Virus record (IMG/VR): IMGVR_UViG_3300024496_000058
Span: 1 to 38,076 of that record
DNA from: a virus
Length of the DNA: 38,076 bases
Strand: one strand, 5' to 3'
Positions 1 to 6,115 of this stretch are shown piece after piece. The position numbers and the translations under genes were made by a program. The notes beneath the pieces were generated by a model. That model saw nothing but the letters and a program-made list of their open reading frames with translations, searched no databases and was not told the origin of the DNA. Numbering within the stretch: the first letter of the stretch is position 1; every line of letters begins with the position of its first letter.

Positions 1-222
1 CCTGTTTCTGCGCCTGTTTCTACCCCTACTCCCACTCCACCACCAAATCCTAGTGGTTTATCGACTTGGACTGCCCCTTCGGGTGCTATGCCGACATGGG
101 TAAATCCACCTTTGGATGAGGAATGGAGAGCACCACCACCACCGACTACTCCACCTGACTATATTGACCCTAGCAAGGAAGAAATAGCCAATGAGAGGGC
201 TTTAGCGAAGGAAATGCAATGA
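1..222 (+). CDS. Putative holin, C-terminal fragment (left-end copy)
   Basis: The frame is open from base 1 and stops at 220-222. It encodes the proline-rich C-terminal tail of the same protein that is complete at 37170-37685: runs of Pro/Thr, then PPPNPSGLSTWTAPSG, and a charged end (NERALAKEMQ). The membrane segments lie outside the window. The stop overlaps the start of the i-spanin gene (ATGA-type overlap), so it is the first gene of a lysis operon. The copy differs from the right-end copy at scattered positions and in the length of the Pro/Thr tract. Holin is an inference from the full-length copy and gene order. Confidence 0.6.
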   Translation, partial: PVSAPVSTPTPTPPPNPSGLSTWTAPSGAMPTWVNPPLDEEWRAPPPPTTPPDYIDPSKEEIANERALAKEMQ

Positions 223-613
223 TTCCTAATCCTTGGGTGATTATTGGGGCTATTTTGGTTGCTGTGAGTGTCTATTTCTATGGACACCATAAAGGGTGGG
301 ACGATAGGGATATTGAGATGCAAGCGGAGATTGCAACTAAGAATGAGGAAGCAAGGTCTAAGGAACAGGAACTTGCTAAACAGTTAAATGAACAGTCATC
401 TAAACTTTTGGAGGCAAACAATGTCATCAATGAAAAACAGTCTTCTCTTGATCGTGCTATTAGGGCTGGTAAGTTGCGCCTCCCGACCCCAAGTTGCCCA
501 CAAGCCAATGCAAGTACCGCCCCTTCCAGCGGAGATAGCGCAAAAGCGGGAAGCGAATCTGACACAGAGGTTCTCCGACTTATTGCTCAAATCATCGCAG
601 ACGGAGACAAAGC
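1..613 (+). repeat. Left copy of a diverged terminal duplication
   Basis: Aligns with 37464-38076 (constant offset 37463 from about base 46 on). The copies are homologous gene for gene but differ at many positions, with length change in the Pro/Thr tract. Confidence 0.9.
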
Positions 614-686
614 CATCAACCAACTCAACGCCTGTATCGATGCCTACCAAGCAGTAATGGAGAAGAATAATGGCACTAACCGCTGA
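219..686 (+). CDS. i-spanin (Rz-like inner-membrane spanin)
   Basis: A 155-residue protein with an N-terminal signal-anchor (about residues 5-22, followed by GHHKGWDD), a long charged coiled-coil-prone region (about 28-85), and a polar C-terminal half. This is the Rz plan: anchored in the inner membrane, with a periplasmic helix that pairs with an outer-membrane lipoprotein to fuse the membranes at lysis. The call is supported by an Rz1-type lipoprotein gene entirely inside it in the +1 frame and by the endolysin gene that follows, whose start overlaps its end. A diverged second copy starts at 37682. Confidence 0.85.
   Translation: MIPNPWVIIGAILVAVSVYFYGHHKGWDDRDIEMQAEIATKNEEARSKEQELAKQLNEQSSKLLEANNVINEKQSSLDRAIRAGKLRLPTPSCPQANASTAPSSGDSAKAGSESDTEVLRLIAQIIADGDKAINQLNACIDAYQAVMEKNNGTNR
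421..657 (+). CDS. o-spanin lipoprotein (Rz1-like), nested in the i-spanin gene
   Basis: Read in another frame inside the i-spanin gene. The start at 421 is chosen because GGAGG (410-414) lies 6 bases upstream. The 78-residue product has a lipoprotein signal (hydrophobic LLLIVLLGLVSC, lipobox LVSC) with the lipidated Cys near residue 19. A proline-containing segment (KPMQVPPLPAEIAQKREANL) follows, typical of Rz1 proteins. It would sit in the outer membrane and bind the i-spanin across the periplasm. Complete embedding is the lambda Rz/Rz1 arrangement. The lipoprotein indicates a host with an outer membrane. Confidence 0.85.
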   Translation: MSSMKNSLLLIVLLGLVSCASRPQVAHKPMQVPPLPAEIAQKREANLTQRFSDLLLKSSQTETKPSTNSTPVSMPTKQ

Positions 687-1269
687 AAAACTACAAAAAC
701 TCCATATTGGTGCTGAATGGGTAGATGCCCTAAATGAGACTTTTTCTCGTTTCGACATTACTTCCAACAACCAACAGGCGATGTTTATTGGACAATGTTC
801 GCATGAATGTGGCAATTTCAAGTTATTGGAAGAGAATCTGAACTATCGTGCCGCCACCCTGATGAAACTCTGGCCTAAACGCTTTCCTACTCAGGAGATT
901 GCCAATGCGTATGACAGGAATCCAAAGAAGATCGCCAACATGGTCTATTCCTCTAGGATGGGCAATAGGGATGAGGCTAGTGGTGATGGGTATCGTTTTC
1001 GTGGGCGTGGCTGTATTCAACTTACTGGTCACGCTAATTACTTTCATGCTGGTCAGGCTTTGGGGGTGGATTTTGTGTCTAATCCTGATTTGGTTAGCAC
1101 TCCAAAGTATGCCGCCCTTACCGCAGGATGGTTCTGGTCAACCCATAAGTGCAATCAACCAGCGGATGCCCTTGACTACACTAAAGTCACCAAGATAATC
1201 AATGGTGGAACTATTGGGTTGGATGACAGGATAAAGCACGTTCAGATGGCTTTGGCAGTCCTTGCTTAA
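670..1269 (+). CDS. Endolysin, glycoside hydrolase family 19 (chitinase-like)
   Basis: A 199-residue single-domain GH19 protein, which hydrolyses peptidoglycan sugar backbones in phages. Seen: QCSHECGNF with the candidate catalytic Glu46, then LLEENLNYR (52-60), the substrate-groove segment YRFRGRGCIQLTG, and AALTAGWFWS. No signal peptide or membrane segment is present, so export depends on the holin. The start overlaps the end of the i-spanin gene. The stop at 1267-1269 overlaps the stop of a convergent small gene on the other strand. This is the last rightward gene before the leftward operon. Confidence 0.9.
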   Translation: MALTAEKLQKLHIGAEWVDALNETFSRFDITSNNQQAMFIGQCSHECGNFKLLEENLNYRAATLMKLWPKRFPTQEIANAYDRNPKKIANMVYSSRMGNRDEASGDGYRFRGRGCIQLTGHANYFHAGQALGVDFVSNPDLVSTPKYAALTAGWFWSTHKCNQPADALDYTKVTKIINGGTIGLDDRIKHVQMALAVLA

Positions 1270-1364
1270 TCGCTATTGATGTAGAGAATAGCAAGGATTA
1301 TCCCTATCCCTACGACAAACCCAAGGAAAAGTAGGGCAAATAGGGTAAGGATGCTTTCAATCAT
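1266..1364 (-). CDS. Single-membrane-segment micro-protein (32 aa)
   Basis: A short reading frame encoding MIESILTLFALLFLGFVVGI followed by GIILAILYINSD, almost wholly one hydrophobic helix. The start is supported by an ATGA overlap with the upstream gene and by AAGGGGA about 6 bases before the ATG. It is the last gene of the leftward operon, and its stop overlaps the endolysin stop tail to tail. The function is unknown; a small membrane protein is all the sequence shows. Confidence 0.6.
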   Translation of the reverse strand: MIESILTLFALLFLGFVVGIGIILAILYINSD

Positions 1365-1573
1365 TGTTGTCCCCTTGCTCGGATTGCAGAGGCGCACCAT
1401 GTTGCCAACACATCTTCGCCTTCATATTCAATATCAATTTCTTCACATACCTTTGCACACGCCTCACGCTCTGCAAAAACTGCTCGCTCAATCTCACAAA
1501 GCAAGCAAACGCCTACATAGTCCTCATATCCTTTTTCATGTTCTTCTTGGCATACAACAACAATCTTATTCAT
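1361..1573 (-). CDS. Small hypothetical protein with EREAC...IRARGQQ tail
   Basis: A 70-residue protein. The start at 1573 (MNKIVVVCQEE) is preferred over an upstream ATG because it forms an ATGA overlap with the preceding gene and has AAGGGGA at SD distance. The C-terminal half (AEREACAKVCEE ... CASAIRARGQQ) resembles the C-terminus of the neighbouring 1570-1833 product, so the two look like tandem paralogues sharing one small domain. Several Cys residues are present (CLLC, CAKVC). Related short phage proteins are common, but I know of no function. Confidence 0.65.
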   Translation of the reverse strand: MNKIVVVCQEEHEKGYEDYVGVCLLCEIERAVFAEREACAKVCEEIDIEYEGEDVLATWCASAIRARGQQ

Positions 1574-1833
1574 TGTTGTCCCCTTGCGCGGATTTTTGTG
1601 GCACATCTGTTAGCGGTATATCCACTTGAGCCATCTCTGCTATCTAATGAAATAACAGCACAAAGCAAAGCACATTCCTCACGCTCTTTTTCTGTTACCA
1701 GTTTGGCAAAGCGTTCAAGGTTTGGGTCTAAATCACATCCAGTATGCGGTTCTCTTGTCCATTGCCTACCTTGGAATTCATGAATGATGAATCCAGCCTC
1801 ACGCGCCATGCTAATGATTTCTTCTTTGGTCAT
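1570..1833 (-). CDS. Small hypothetical protein (MTKEEIISMAREAGF type)
   Basis: An 87-residue protein. The N-terminus MTKEEIISMAREAGF is followed by a middle LERFAKLVTEKEREECALLC and the tail CATKIRARGQQ. This arrangement recurs in many phage hypothetical proteins. The tail matches the downstream neighbour, suggesting a shared module. Its last codons (ARGQQ, then stop) contain the SD sequence and the ATGA start of the next gene, so translation is probably coupled. The function is unknown. Confidence 0.7.
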   Translation of the reverse strand: MTKEEIISMAREAGFIIHEFQGRQWTREPHTGCDLDPNLERFAKLVTEKEREECALLCAVISLDSRDGSSGYTANRCATKIRARGQQ

Positions 1834-1940
1834 TTGATTCTGTTCCTAATGACATCTTCCAAGCACCTAAAAAGGGTAAATACAGCCCCTAAAAAGGCAG
1901 GAGCAATCATTCCTGCCACAAAAATCAATACTTCACTCAT
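1830..1940 (-). CDS. Small membrane protein (36 aa)
   Basis: Encodes MSEVLIFVAGMIAPAFLGAV then FTLFRCLEDVIRNRIK: one hydrophobic segment (about residues 4-24) and a basic cytoplasmic-looking tail. Both ends form ATGA overlaps with neighbours (1830-1833 and 1937-1940), which is the main reason to accept so short a frame. The function is unknown. Confidence 0.55.
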   Translation of the reverse strand: MSEVLIFVAGMIAPAFLGAVFTLFRCLEDVIRNRIK

Positions 1941-2275
1941 TGTTTAACCTTCAAAATTCGTTGTTGTTTGCCTGACATTCCTGCCCGTGTCAGACCCGTA
2001 TCCTCAATATAACCCTTTTCTAGCAATCCCTTAAACCTTGCTGTGACGCTTGAATAAGGCTTGTTTGGCAACTTAGCCAATACCTCGTCTTGAATACAAC
2101 CATTAGGGAATGTGGCAATAGTCTCGTAGACCAGTTGCTCTAGGTTAGTCGTGTTGACCAACAATGCCGCTTGCTTGCTTGTTTTTGGCGAGTCTTTTCT
2201 TGCCAACTTAAATGGTGGAGAACCAAAAAACTTCTCTACCTGACCATCAAACCATGCTTTATCTAAACTACTCAT
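1937..2275 (-). CDS. Winged-helix DNA-binding protein
   Basis: A 112-residue protein from the start at 2275, with AGGAG about 8 bases upstream; a longer frame upstream lacks such a site. The C-terminal half reads as a winged-helix domain: LEQLVYETIATFPNG, CIQDEVLAKLPNKPYSSVTA as a probable helix-turn-helix (a Y-S-S-V-T-A-R-F recognition helix), then GLLEKGYIEDTGLTR as the wing. Possible roles are control of phage transcription or a replication accessory. It is a candidate for binding the dyad in the leftward promoters, but nothing in the sequence links them directly. A structured, gene-free stretch lies immediately upstream. Confidence 0.65.
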   Translation of the reverse strand: MSSLDKAWFDGQVEKFFGSPPFKLARKDSPKTSKQAALLVNTTNLEQLVYETIATFPNGCIQDEVLAKLPNKPYSSVTARFKGLLEKGYIEDTGLTRAGMSGKQQRILKVKQ

Positions 2276-2432
2276 ATCTGAACTCCTGTTAAATTGAATT
2301 GATGTCGTCTCTCCGACTGTCACCGCCTTGTATATTAAAACTGCGGTTGTTTTGAGAAGGAGTGATGCAATCCAAATCGCTCAATGGGGAGATTGCACCA
2401 ACACATATACAAGATGCCTTTATTTAACCCCA
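2276..2432 (-). ncRNA. Gene-free stretch with nested inverted repeats (candidate structured RNA)
   Basis: 157 bases inside an otherwise gap-free operon. Seen: a perfect 9-bp inverted repeat (2327-2335 with 2405-2413), a 7-bp stem inside it (2366-2372 with 2391-2397), a 5-bp stem 2322-2326 with 2343-2347, and a 4-bp hairpin 2304-2317 (GTCG TCTCTC CGAC). The only leftward frame is 23 codons, reading MCWCNLPIERF, with no clear SD. It may be a regulatory leader for the winged-helix gene, an RNA processing site, or a small RNA. Confidence 0.4.
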
Positions 2433-2675
2433 TCAAAATGGTATGGAATCATCTTCCAAATTCTTTGGCAATGGCTTGCTTGCTGGTGGCTGTGCATCTT
2501 TTGGAGATACTGCCAAGCCCATGAACTTGCCAGACTTACCTTCCTTGATCCAAGCAGACAACCAGTATTCTGTGCCATCTACCATGATCGAACCCTTATA
2601 GTCAGGATGTTTCTCCTGTTCTTTCTTATCGTTCTTAAACAACACTCCTGAGTTGTCGCGTTTCTGCTGTTCCAT
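2433..2675 (-). CDS. Small protein with SSB-like C-terminal tip
   Basis: An 80-residue protein with a compact beta-rich-looking core (DYKGSIMVDGTEYWLSAW, then IKEGKSGKFMGLAV). A proline-containing linker follows and the end is LPKNLEDDSIPF. The last residues resemble the acidic tip of bacterial single-strand binding protein (DDDIPF), which binds SSB-partner proteins. Set beside the exonuclease and annealing protein genes, it probably acts in single-strand DNA handling, either binding DNA itself or recruiting host proteins. The core is a widespread phage family without a function known to me. Confidence 0.6.
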   Translation of the reverse strand: MEQQKRDNSGVLFKNDKKEQEKHPDYKGSIMVDGTEYWLSAWIKEGKSGKFMGLAVSPKDAQPPASKPLPKNLEDDSIPF

Positions 2676-2687
2676 ATTAACCTCTTA

Positions 2688-2924
2688 TTAAAATTGCCAA
2701 GTAACTGCCTTAACAGCCCACATTTGTGCAGTCTGCGTTTCTGTAATTGCAATACTTAACATTCTTGCAATTTCAGGACTTGCATCGACTCTATGTTCTG
2801 CAAGCAAATCAATAATCTCAGCATATTTACGCTTGATTAAATCAACATCCTCACGATTTCCAGGGTTGAAACTTACGCCACAAGCCTTTTCACCATAAGA
2901 CATTTCACGTTGTACATTTTCCAT
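2688..2924 (-). CDS. Probable Acb2/Tad1-type cyclic-nucleotide sponge
   Basis: A 78-residue protein. Seen: FNPGNREDVDLIKRKYAEII, a second helix (LLAEHR), and a C-terminal helix RMLSIAITETQTAQMWAVKA ending VTWQF. The segment IA-T-x-x-x-TAxMWAVKA is what I recall from proteins annotated with the Acb2/Tad1 helical hairpin domain. Members of that family bind cyclic oligonucleotide or cyclic ADP-ribose signals and block CBASS or Thoeris defence. Size and helical content fit. The start has GAGG upstream. The family call is from motif memory and needs a profile search; ligand specificity cannot be read from sequence. Confidence 0.55.
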   Translation of the reverse strand: MENVQREMSYGEKACGVSFNPGNREDVDLIKRKYAEIIDLLAEHRVDASPEIARMLSIAITETQTAQMWAVKAVTWQF

Positions 2925-2925
2925 A

Positions 2926-3549
2926 TTAACCTCGTAATTCCTTAACTTTGTTTAACTTGTCATCTAGTTCACCCAAGAACTTGATAACCTCTTTTTCCAG
3001 CGTTGCAATGTAGGCATCATCACGCTCGAAACGCTTGATTACTAATTGCAATTCTGCGGGAAACCTTGGATCAAATGAACACAAATCTGTCCATTTGGCC
3101 TTTGTGCAAGCCATTTGCCATTGAACTTGCACCTTATATTGATCGTCAATACCACCTAAGATGCTTTCTAAGTGCGTGTGAGACATTGGGCATTTCAGTT
3201 CCACCAAGCCTCCACCTTCAAAAACAAGCCCGTCAGGAGACGCGCCAGCCATCTCAATCGTAGGATGGTTAACAAAGGCTACTTGATCTACTAAAACGCC
3301 CATCTTGGCCTCATAAGCGGCTCTAGCAAAGGGTTCTTGCTCAGTTCCCCAGTTCATAGCATCGTTGGTGTATGACTCTGCTACTGTGTTTGTCAGACGT
3401 TCAAGTAGCAACTGAGTCATGTATTTGTCTCTGCTAGTGGAATAGCCTGTCTTTGTGGTGGCAACAATGTCCTTAACCCGACTAGCCGTAACTTTTCCTA
3501 GACGCAATTGCTTCCAAGCATCGCTACCTTGGATGATTTCTTCACTCAT
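2926..3549 (-). CDS. YqaJ-type (lambda-exonuclease-like) recombination exonuclease
   Basis: A 207-residue PD-(D/E)XK nuclease. Seen in order: GSDAWKQLRLGKVTASR (8-24), WGTEQEPFARAAYE (67-80) with a metal-site Glu, GASPDGLV (102-109) with the Asp, and VELKCP (116-121) with the E-x-K. A C-terminal tail follows. It would resect double-stranded ends to leave single strands for annealing. Its partner is the DUF1071 annealing protein one gene upstream, a standard two-component phage recombination system. The downstream gene start lies just past its stop. Confidence 0.9.
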   Translation of the reverse strand: MSEEIIQGSDAWKQLRLGKVTASRVKDIVATTKTGYSTSRDKYMTQLLLERLTNTVAESYTNDAMNWGTEQEPFARAAYEAKMGVLVDQVAFVNHPTIEMAGASPDGLVFEGGGLVELKCPMSHTHLESILGGIDDQYKVQVQWQMACTKAKWTDLCSFDPRFPAELQLVIKRFERDDAYIATLEKEVIKFLGELDDKLNKVKELRG

Positions 3550-3737
3550 TTCAACCTCTCTTGCATCATTGCATCTGCTATTTGATAAGCCCTATTAGCA
3601 AATTCATCCATAGTTGCCGTTAAAGATGGTTCTGAAATCAACGCTTGCATTGCTTTGGCGGCAAAGTAATCACGAATTGTTAGCCCTTGATACTTCTCAA
3701 TGGTGAAGTTGTTTGGGAAGGCTGGAATGTTCTTCAT
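3546..3737 (-). CDS. Small conserved phage protein (GLTIRDYFAAKAMQ)
   Basis: A 63-residue soluble protein with the segment YQGLTIRDYFAAKAMQALI and the end RAYQIADAMMQERLK. Both are widespread in short phage proteins of unknown function. It sits between the annealing protein and the exonuclease and overlaps both neighbours by 4 bases, so it is probably co-translated with them. A helper role in recombination is only a guess from position. Confidence 0.75.
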   Translation of the reverse strand: MKNIPAFPNNFTIEKYQGLTIRDYFAAKAMQALISEPSLTATMDEFANRAYQIADAMMQERLK

Positions 3738-4366
3738 TTCAACTCCTTCTTACGAGCATCTTTGGCGGCAATCATCTTGGTCTGCCATGCTTTGTTGCCT
3801 TGGCAAGCCGCAAATGCTTCGATGTAGATGTCCTTGAGTTGATCAAGGGATGAAGTAACTTCAATGGCAGACAAGTAGTCCAACATCATGTTTTCGTCCA
3901 CAGATGACTCATCTTCGCCTTCAGGTAAGTCTTCACCAGCGTAGATATACAAGCCTAAGCCATGCAACGACAATGCCTTTGTCATACAACGCATGATGGC
4001 TGTATTGACTGCAAATGCGTCTGGGTTGGGGATTGCTTTGTTGCGGTAGTCCATCACGGGCAATTGGCAGGTCATTGGTTTGCCAAACATGGTGACTGTT
4101 ACAAACACCATTGCTGTGCCGTTGATGTCCATGTAACACTTGTCACCAAACATCTCAATCTTGTATGAGGCATTTGCATCTGCTTTGAGAGCCTCTGCCC
4201 AAGCCCATGCCCATGATAGGTATGTAAGATTGTTTTTCTTCTCTGTATGCTCGTTGACGTTCTTCTTTAAAAGTTCGCCTATTAACTCTGCACGATCCAC
4301 CAAATATCCTTTTTGCTCAGGTCTTGGTGACAAAACTAACGCCTCTTTATCGTATTTCGTATCCAT
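3734..4366 (-). CDS. Single-strand annealing protein, DUF1071 (Sak3-like)
   Basis: A 210-residue recombinase. Diagnostic segments are NLTYLSWAWAWAEAL (46-60), the VMDYRNKAIPNPDAF region, and TAIMRCMTKALSLHGLGLYI followed by YAGEDLPEGEDE. These mark the DUF1071 annealing proteins, which coat single strands and pair them with complementary DNA. The acidic C-terminal region may contact partner proteins. It works with the YqaJ exonuclease in the same operon; the linked functions are established for such pairs. The start has AGGAG upstream (AGGAGTTAAGA before ATG). Confidence 0.88.
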   Translation of the reverse strand: MDTKYDKEALVLSPRPEQKGYLVDRAELIGELLKKNVNEHTEKKNNLTYLSWAWAWAEALKADANASYKIEMFGDKCYMDINGTAMVFVTVTMFGKPMTCQLPVMDYRNKAIPNPDAFAVNTAIMRCMTKALSLHGLGLYIYAGEDLPEGEDESSVDENMMLDYLSAIEVTSSLDQLKDIYIEAFAACQGNKAWQTKMIAAKDARKKELK

Positions 4367-4368
4367 TC

Positions 4369-4554
4369 TTAACTCCTATTTTGTTGACTCTGTTTGATCT
4401 GTTGTTCACCTATCCAATGTGCCAGCATAACCAGATCGTTGTTGATTCTGTTTATGTCCAACACAAACCCATCATAACTCTTGTTCATGCACTTTTTATC
4501 TAGGGATTTCACCGATTGTTCAATCCGCATAAGTATGGTTGAGTAGTCGTTCAT
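4369..4554 (-). CDS. Small hypothetical protein
   Basis: A 61-residue protein starting MNDYSTILMRIEQSVKSLDK. The start at 4554 is chosen for its ATGA overlap with the preceding gene. It is helical and charged, with no membrane segment and no family I recognise. The segment LVMLAHWIGEQQIKQSQQ looks amphipathic. It lies directly upstream of the annealing protein gene. Confidence 0.6.
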   Translation of the reverse strand: MNDYSTILMRIEQSVKSLDKKCMNKSYDGFVLDINRINNDLVMLAHWIGEQQIKQSQQNRS

Positions 4555-4745
4555 AAATAGTTCCAAACAACATATGCAATCATGCTTATTGTTGCAATCA
4601 AGCCCAATAAAACTGGAACATCCCCAATATGAGGTGCTGAGTAATACGGCCCTTCAAATACGCCTTCGTTGACATATTGCTTTGGAAAGGCTGTCTCTAG
4701 TGTCCTTGGAAACATTCTTGTTGTCCCCATCAATTCGTTATCCAT
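4551..4745 (-). CDS. Small membrane protein with C-terminal anchor
   Basis: A 64-residue protein from the start at 4745, where AGGAGG lies 6 bases upstream. A longer frame upstream overlaps the previous gene too far to be likely. The N-terminal two thirds are polar (TAFPKQYVNEGVFEGPYYSA). The last about 20 residues (VLLGLIATISMIAYVVWNYL) form one membrane helix, so the protein is tail-anchored. The function is unknown. Confidence 0.6.
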   Translation of the reverse strand: MDNELMGTTRMFPRTLETAFPKQYVNEGVFEGPYYSAPHIGDVPVLLGLIATISMIAYVVWNYL

Positions 4746-4920
4746 TCCATACCTCCTGAGCAATCTCTTGTCTGCAATCTGCGTCCAAGTATTTAAATTC
4801 CACAAAGTGATTCTCATGGCAACAAACTAATTTGCCGTCTTGTGGTTGCAAGCAATAGCAACAAAAATAGACATTCCACAAGTCTTCGTAGATGTCCTCT
4901 AGTTCGTTCTTGAGTTTCAT
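4738..4920 (-). CDS. Small Cys-rich hypothetical protein
   Basis: A 60-residue acidic protein with a cluster of cysteines (YFCCYCLQPQDGKLVCCHEN), which could bind zinc as a Cys/His site. It overlaps the downstream gene by 8 bases and shares an ATGA overlap upstream. No family recognised. Confidence 0.6.
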   Translation of the reverse strand: MKLKNELEDIYEDLWNVYFCCYCLQPQDGKLVCCHENHFVEFKYLDADCRQEIAQEVWNG

Positions 4921-5063
4921 TTCTTGCCCTCCAGTTGTGCAATCCGTTGTTCAAGTTTCTTAACGATTGCTTCGAGGTCTTTAATGCGATCTAACAGCAT
5001 ATTCTGATATGTGTAGTCGCTCTTGCGGTATGGGGCTGTTAACCCCACTACTGTTCTATCCAT
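4917..5063 (-). CDS. Small coiled-coil protein (48 aa)
   Basis: Encodes MDRTVVGLTAPYRKSDYTYQ then NMLLDRIKDLEAIVKKLEQR and IAQLEGKK. The second half is a strong heptad pattern (L-I-L-I-V-L-I-L). The start has AGGAGTTAAT upstream and the stop makes an ATGA overlap with the next gene. It is probably an oligomeric helical protein; the role is unknown. Confidence 0.65.
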   Translation of the reverse strand: MDRTVVGLTAPYRKSDYTYQNMLLDRIKDLEAIVKKLEQRIAQLEGKK

Positions 5064-5083
5064 ATTAACTCCTATCTTGTTTA

Positions 5084-5365
5084 TTAACGCTTCATTGCTC
5101 TCACAAATTGGGCAAAACTAGATGCTGTATCACCAAAAGGCAACTTAGCAATCTCGCTTGCCACTTCTTCCAAAACATCATTTCTGATGATCTCTGGATC
5201 AATCGCTCTAAGGTTTTCAGTCAAGTCTCTGACCAATTCCCTCTGAGCCGTTCCATCTGTGACACCTGTGGCGACTTTTCGTTGTTCGTCAAAATAAGTG
5301 GACTTCTTAATCTGTTCACTTACATTGAACTCCAAGTCATCAAAGGCATCATCAAGTTTTGTCAT
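5084..5365 (-). CDS. Hypothetical protein (93 aa)
   Basis: A soluble, helical, acidic protein (MTKLDDAFDDLEFNVSEQIK). The end SSFAQFVRAMKR looks amphipathic. ATGA overlap with the upstream gene. No family recognised. Confidence 0.65.
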   Translation of the reverse strand: MTKLDDAFDDLEFNVSEQIKKSTYFDEQRKVATGVTDGTAQRELVRDLTENLRAIDPEIIRNDVLEEVASEIAKLPFGDTASSFAQFVRAMKR

Positions 5366-5553
5366 TCACGCACCCTAATTGTGTCCACTAAGTTCTGTGC
5401 CAAATGGTGATCTTTTACCATATTGAAGATCAAAGTGCAAATGATGTCTCTTTCGTGTTCAGCACCCAAGTCGTAAGCATTGGACATTCCATTGATGACT
5501 TGCTCGTCACAAGCCGCCATTCGCAGGTGCTGAATCATCTCAGTTTTAGTCAA
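5362..5553 (-). CDS. Hypothetical protein (63 aa)
   Basis: A short helical protein (MTKTEMIQHLRMAACDEQVI) with AYDLGAEHERD near the middle. It overlaps the upstream gene by 8 bases and the downstream gene by 4. No family recognised. Confidence 0.6.
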   Translation of the reverse strand: MTKTEMIQHLRMAACDEQVINGMSNAYDLGAEHERDIICTLIFNMVKDHHLAQNLVDTIRVRE

Positions 5554-5827
5554 AAGATTCCTCCCATTCTTTTTTCCATTGGGTTGTTATGTCTCGCATC
5601 TCGTCCATCGCTTTGTTCTCGCAAAAATTGTATTGCTTGCGTTCCAAGTCATAGGTTATGTGCTTGCCATCCTCATCAAACACGGCAAAGTCAATTTCGT
5701 AGTCATCAGCGTGATCTGGGTCTAACTCCTCGCCTGGCGACAGGATGTCAAAGCATACTAAGCACTCTCCAATGCCTTCTAAGTAGACGCAGATTTCATG
5801 TTTAAAGTCACTAGGTTTAACGCACAT
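5546..5827 (-). CDS. Hypothetical acidic protein, first gene of the leftward operon
   Basis: A 93-residue, strongly acidic protein (SPGEELDPDHADDYEIDFAV). The start at 5827 is supported by AAGGAGT 5-6 bases upstream and by the promoter-like region beyond. Its acidity, size and first place in an early operon would fit a host-interacting early protein, but there is no direct evidence. Other CDS on this strand follow with almost no gaps. Confidence 0.65.
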   Translation of the reverse strand: MCVKPSDFKHEICVYLEGIGECLVCFDILSPGEELDPDHADDYEIDFAVFDEDGKHITYDLERKQYNFCENKAMDEMRDITTQWKKEWEESFD

Positions 5828-5950
5828 ATCAACTCCTTTTCATTTGTGGTGAAAGGATTATTGGATAGTTTTTATGGATTGAATACTAGGACAAACCCTA
5901 TATTGACAAACTTATTTTTAGATTAGGATTGCTTGTCAAAGGAGATTTAA
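5828..5950. promoter_or_regulatory. Divergent control region between leftward and rightward early genes
   Basis: Contains two direct GACAAAC copies (5890-5896 and 5905-5911). TTGACAA (5903-5909) and TTGTCAA (5933-5939) form an inverted pair. AGGACAAACCCTA lies at 5888-5900. A rightward promoter could use TTGACA at 5903 with TAGGAT downstream (15-base spacer, not ideal). SD AAAGGAG precedes the 5951 start. The leftward promoter is listed separately. Confidence 0.5.
5880..5909 (-). promoter_or_regulatory. Leftward promoter P1 with AGGG-type dyad in the spacer
   Basis: On the - strand: TTGTCA, 18-base spacer, TATTCA. The spacer contains TAGGGTTTGTCCT. The same arrangement recurs at 14099-14128, 14288-14316 and 15039-15067. 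The hexamers are weak here, so confidence rests on the shared spacer motif and on position ahead of the operon. Confidence 0.4.
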
Positions 5951-6115
5951 ATGATATTAAATCAAGGAAAAGTGGCTGGCGGGTTGATTGATGACTTGCT
6001 GGAAACAGTCCATAAATATGATGAAACGCTTTATATGGCAACTGTGATTGGTTGCTTGGAGTTGGTGAAGCAACAGTTAATAACTGAATCTATGGAGAAT
6101 GATGATGGAACTTAA
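5951..6115 (+). CDS. Small conserved phage protein (54 aa)
   Basis: Encodes MILNQGKVAGGLIDDLLETV then HKYDETLYMATVIGCLELVK and a polar end. AAAGGAG is well placed upstream. Helical, soluble, no known function. First rightward gene after the divergent region. Its end overlaps the next gene by several bases. Confidence 0.65.
   Translation: MILNQGKVAGGLIDDLLETVHKYDETLYMATVIGCLELVKQQLITESMENDDGT

Noticed and set aside
1-613. Exact direct terminal repeat of a phage genome
   Set aside because: The two end copies differ at many bases and in length of the Pro/Thr tract.
278-821. Leftward frames opposite the spanin genes
   Set aside because: Antisense shadows of the nested i-spanin/o-spanin pair, whose signal and lipobox are clear.
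1351-1783. Two rightward frames of 92 and 139 codons
   Set aside because: Antisense to tightly coupled leftward genes; Cys/His/Ser-rich shadow composition, no SD.
2328-2651. 107-codon rightward frame
   Set aside because: Lies opposite the SSB-tail gene and the structured island, has no SD, and the leftward gene is a known family.
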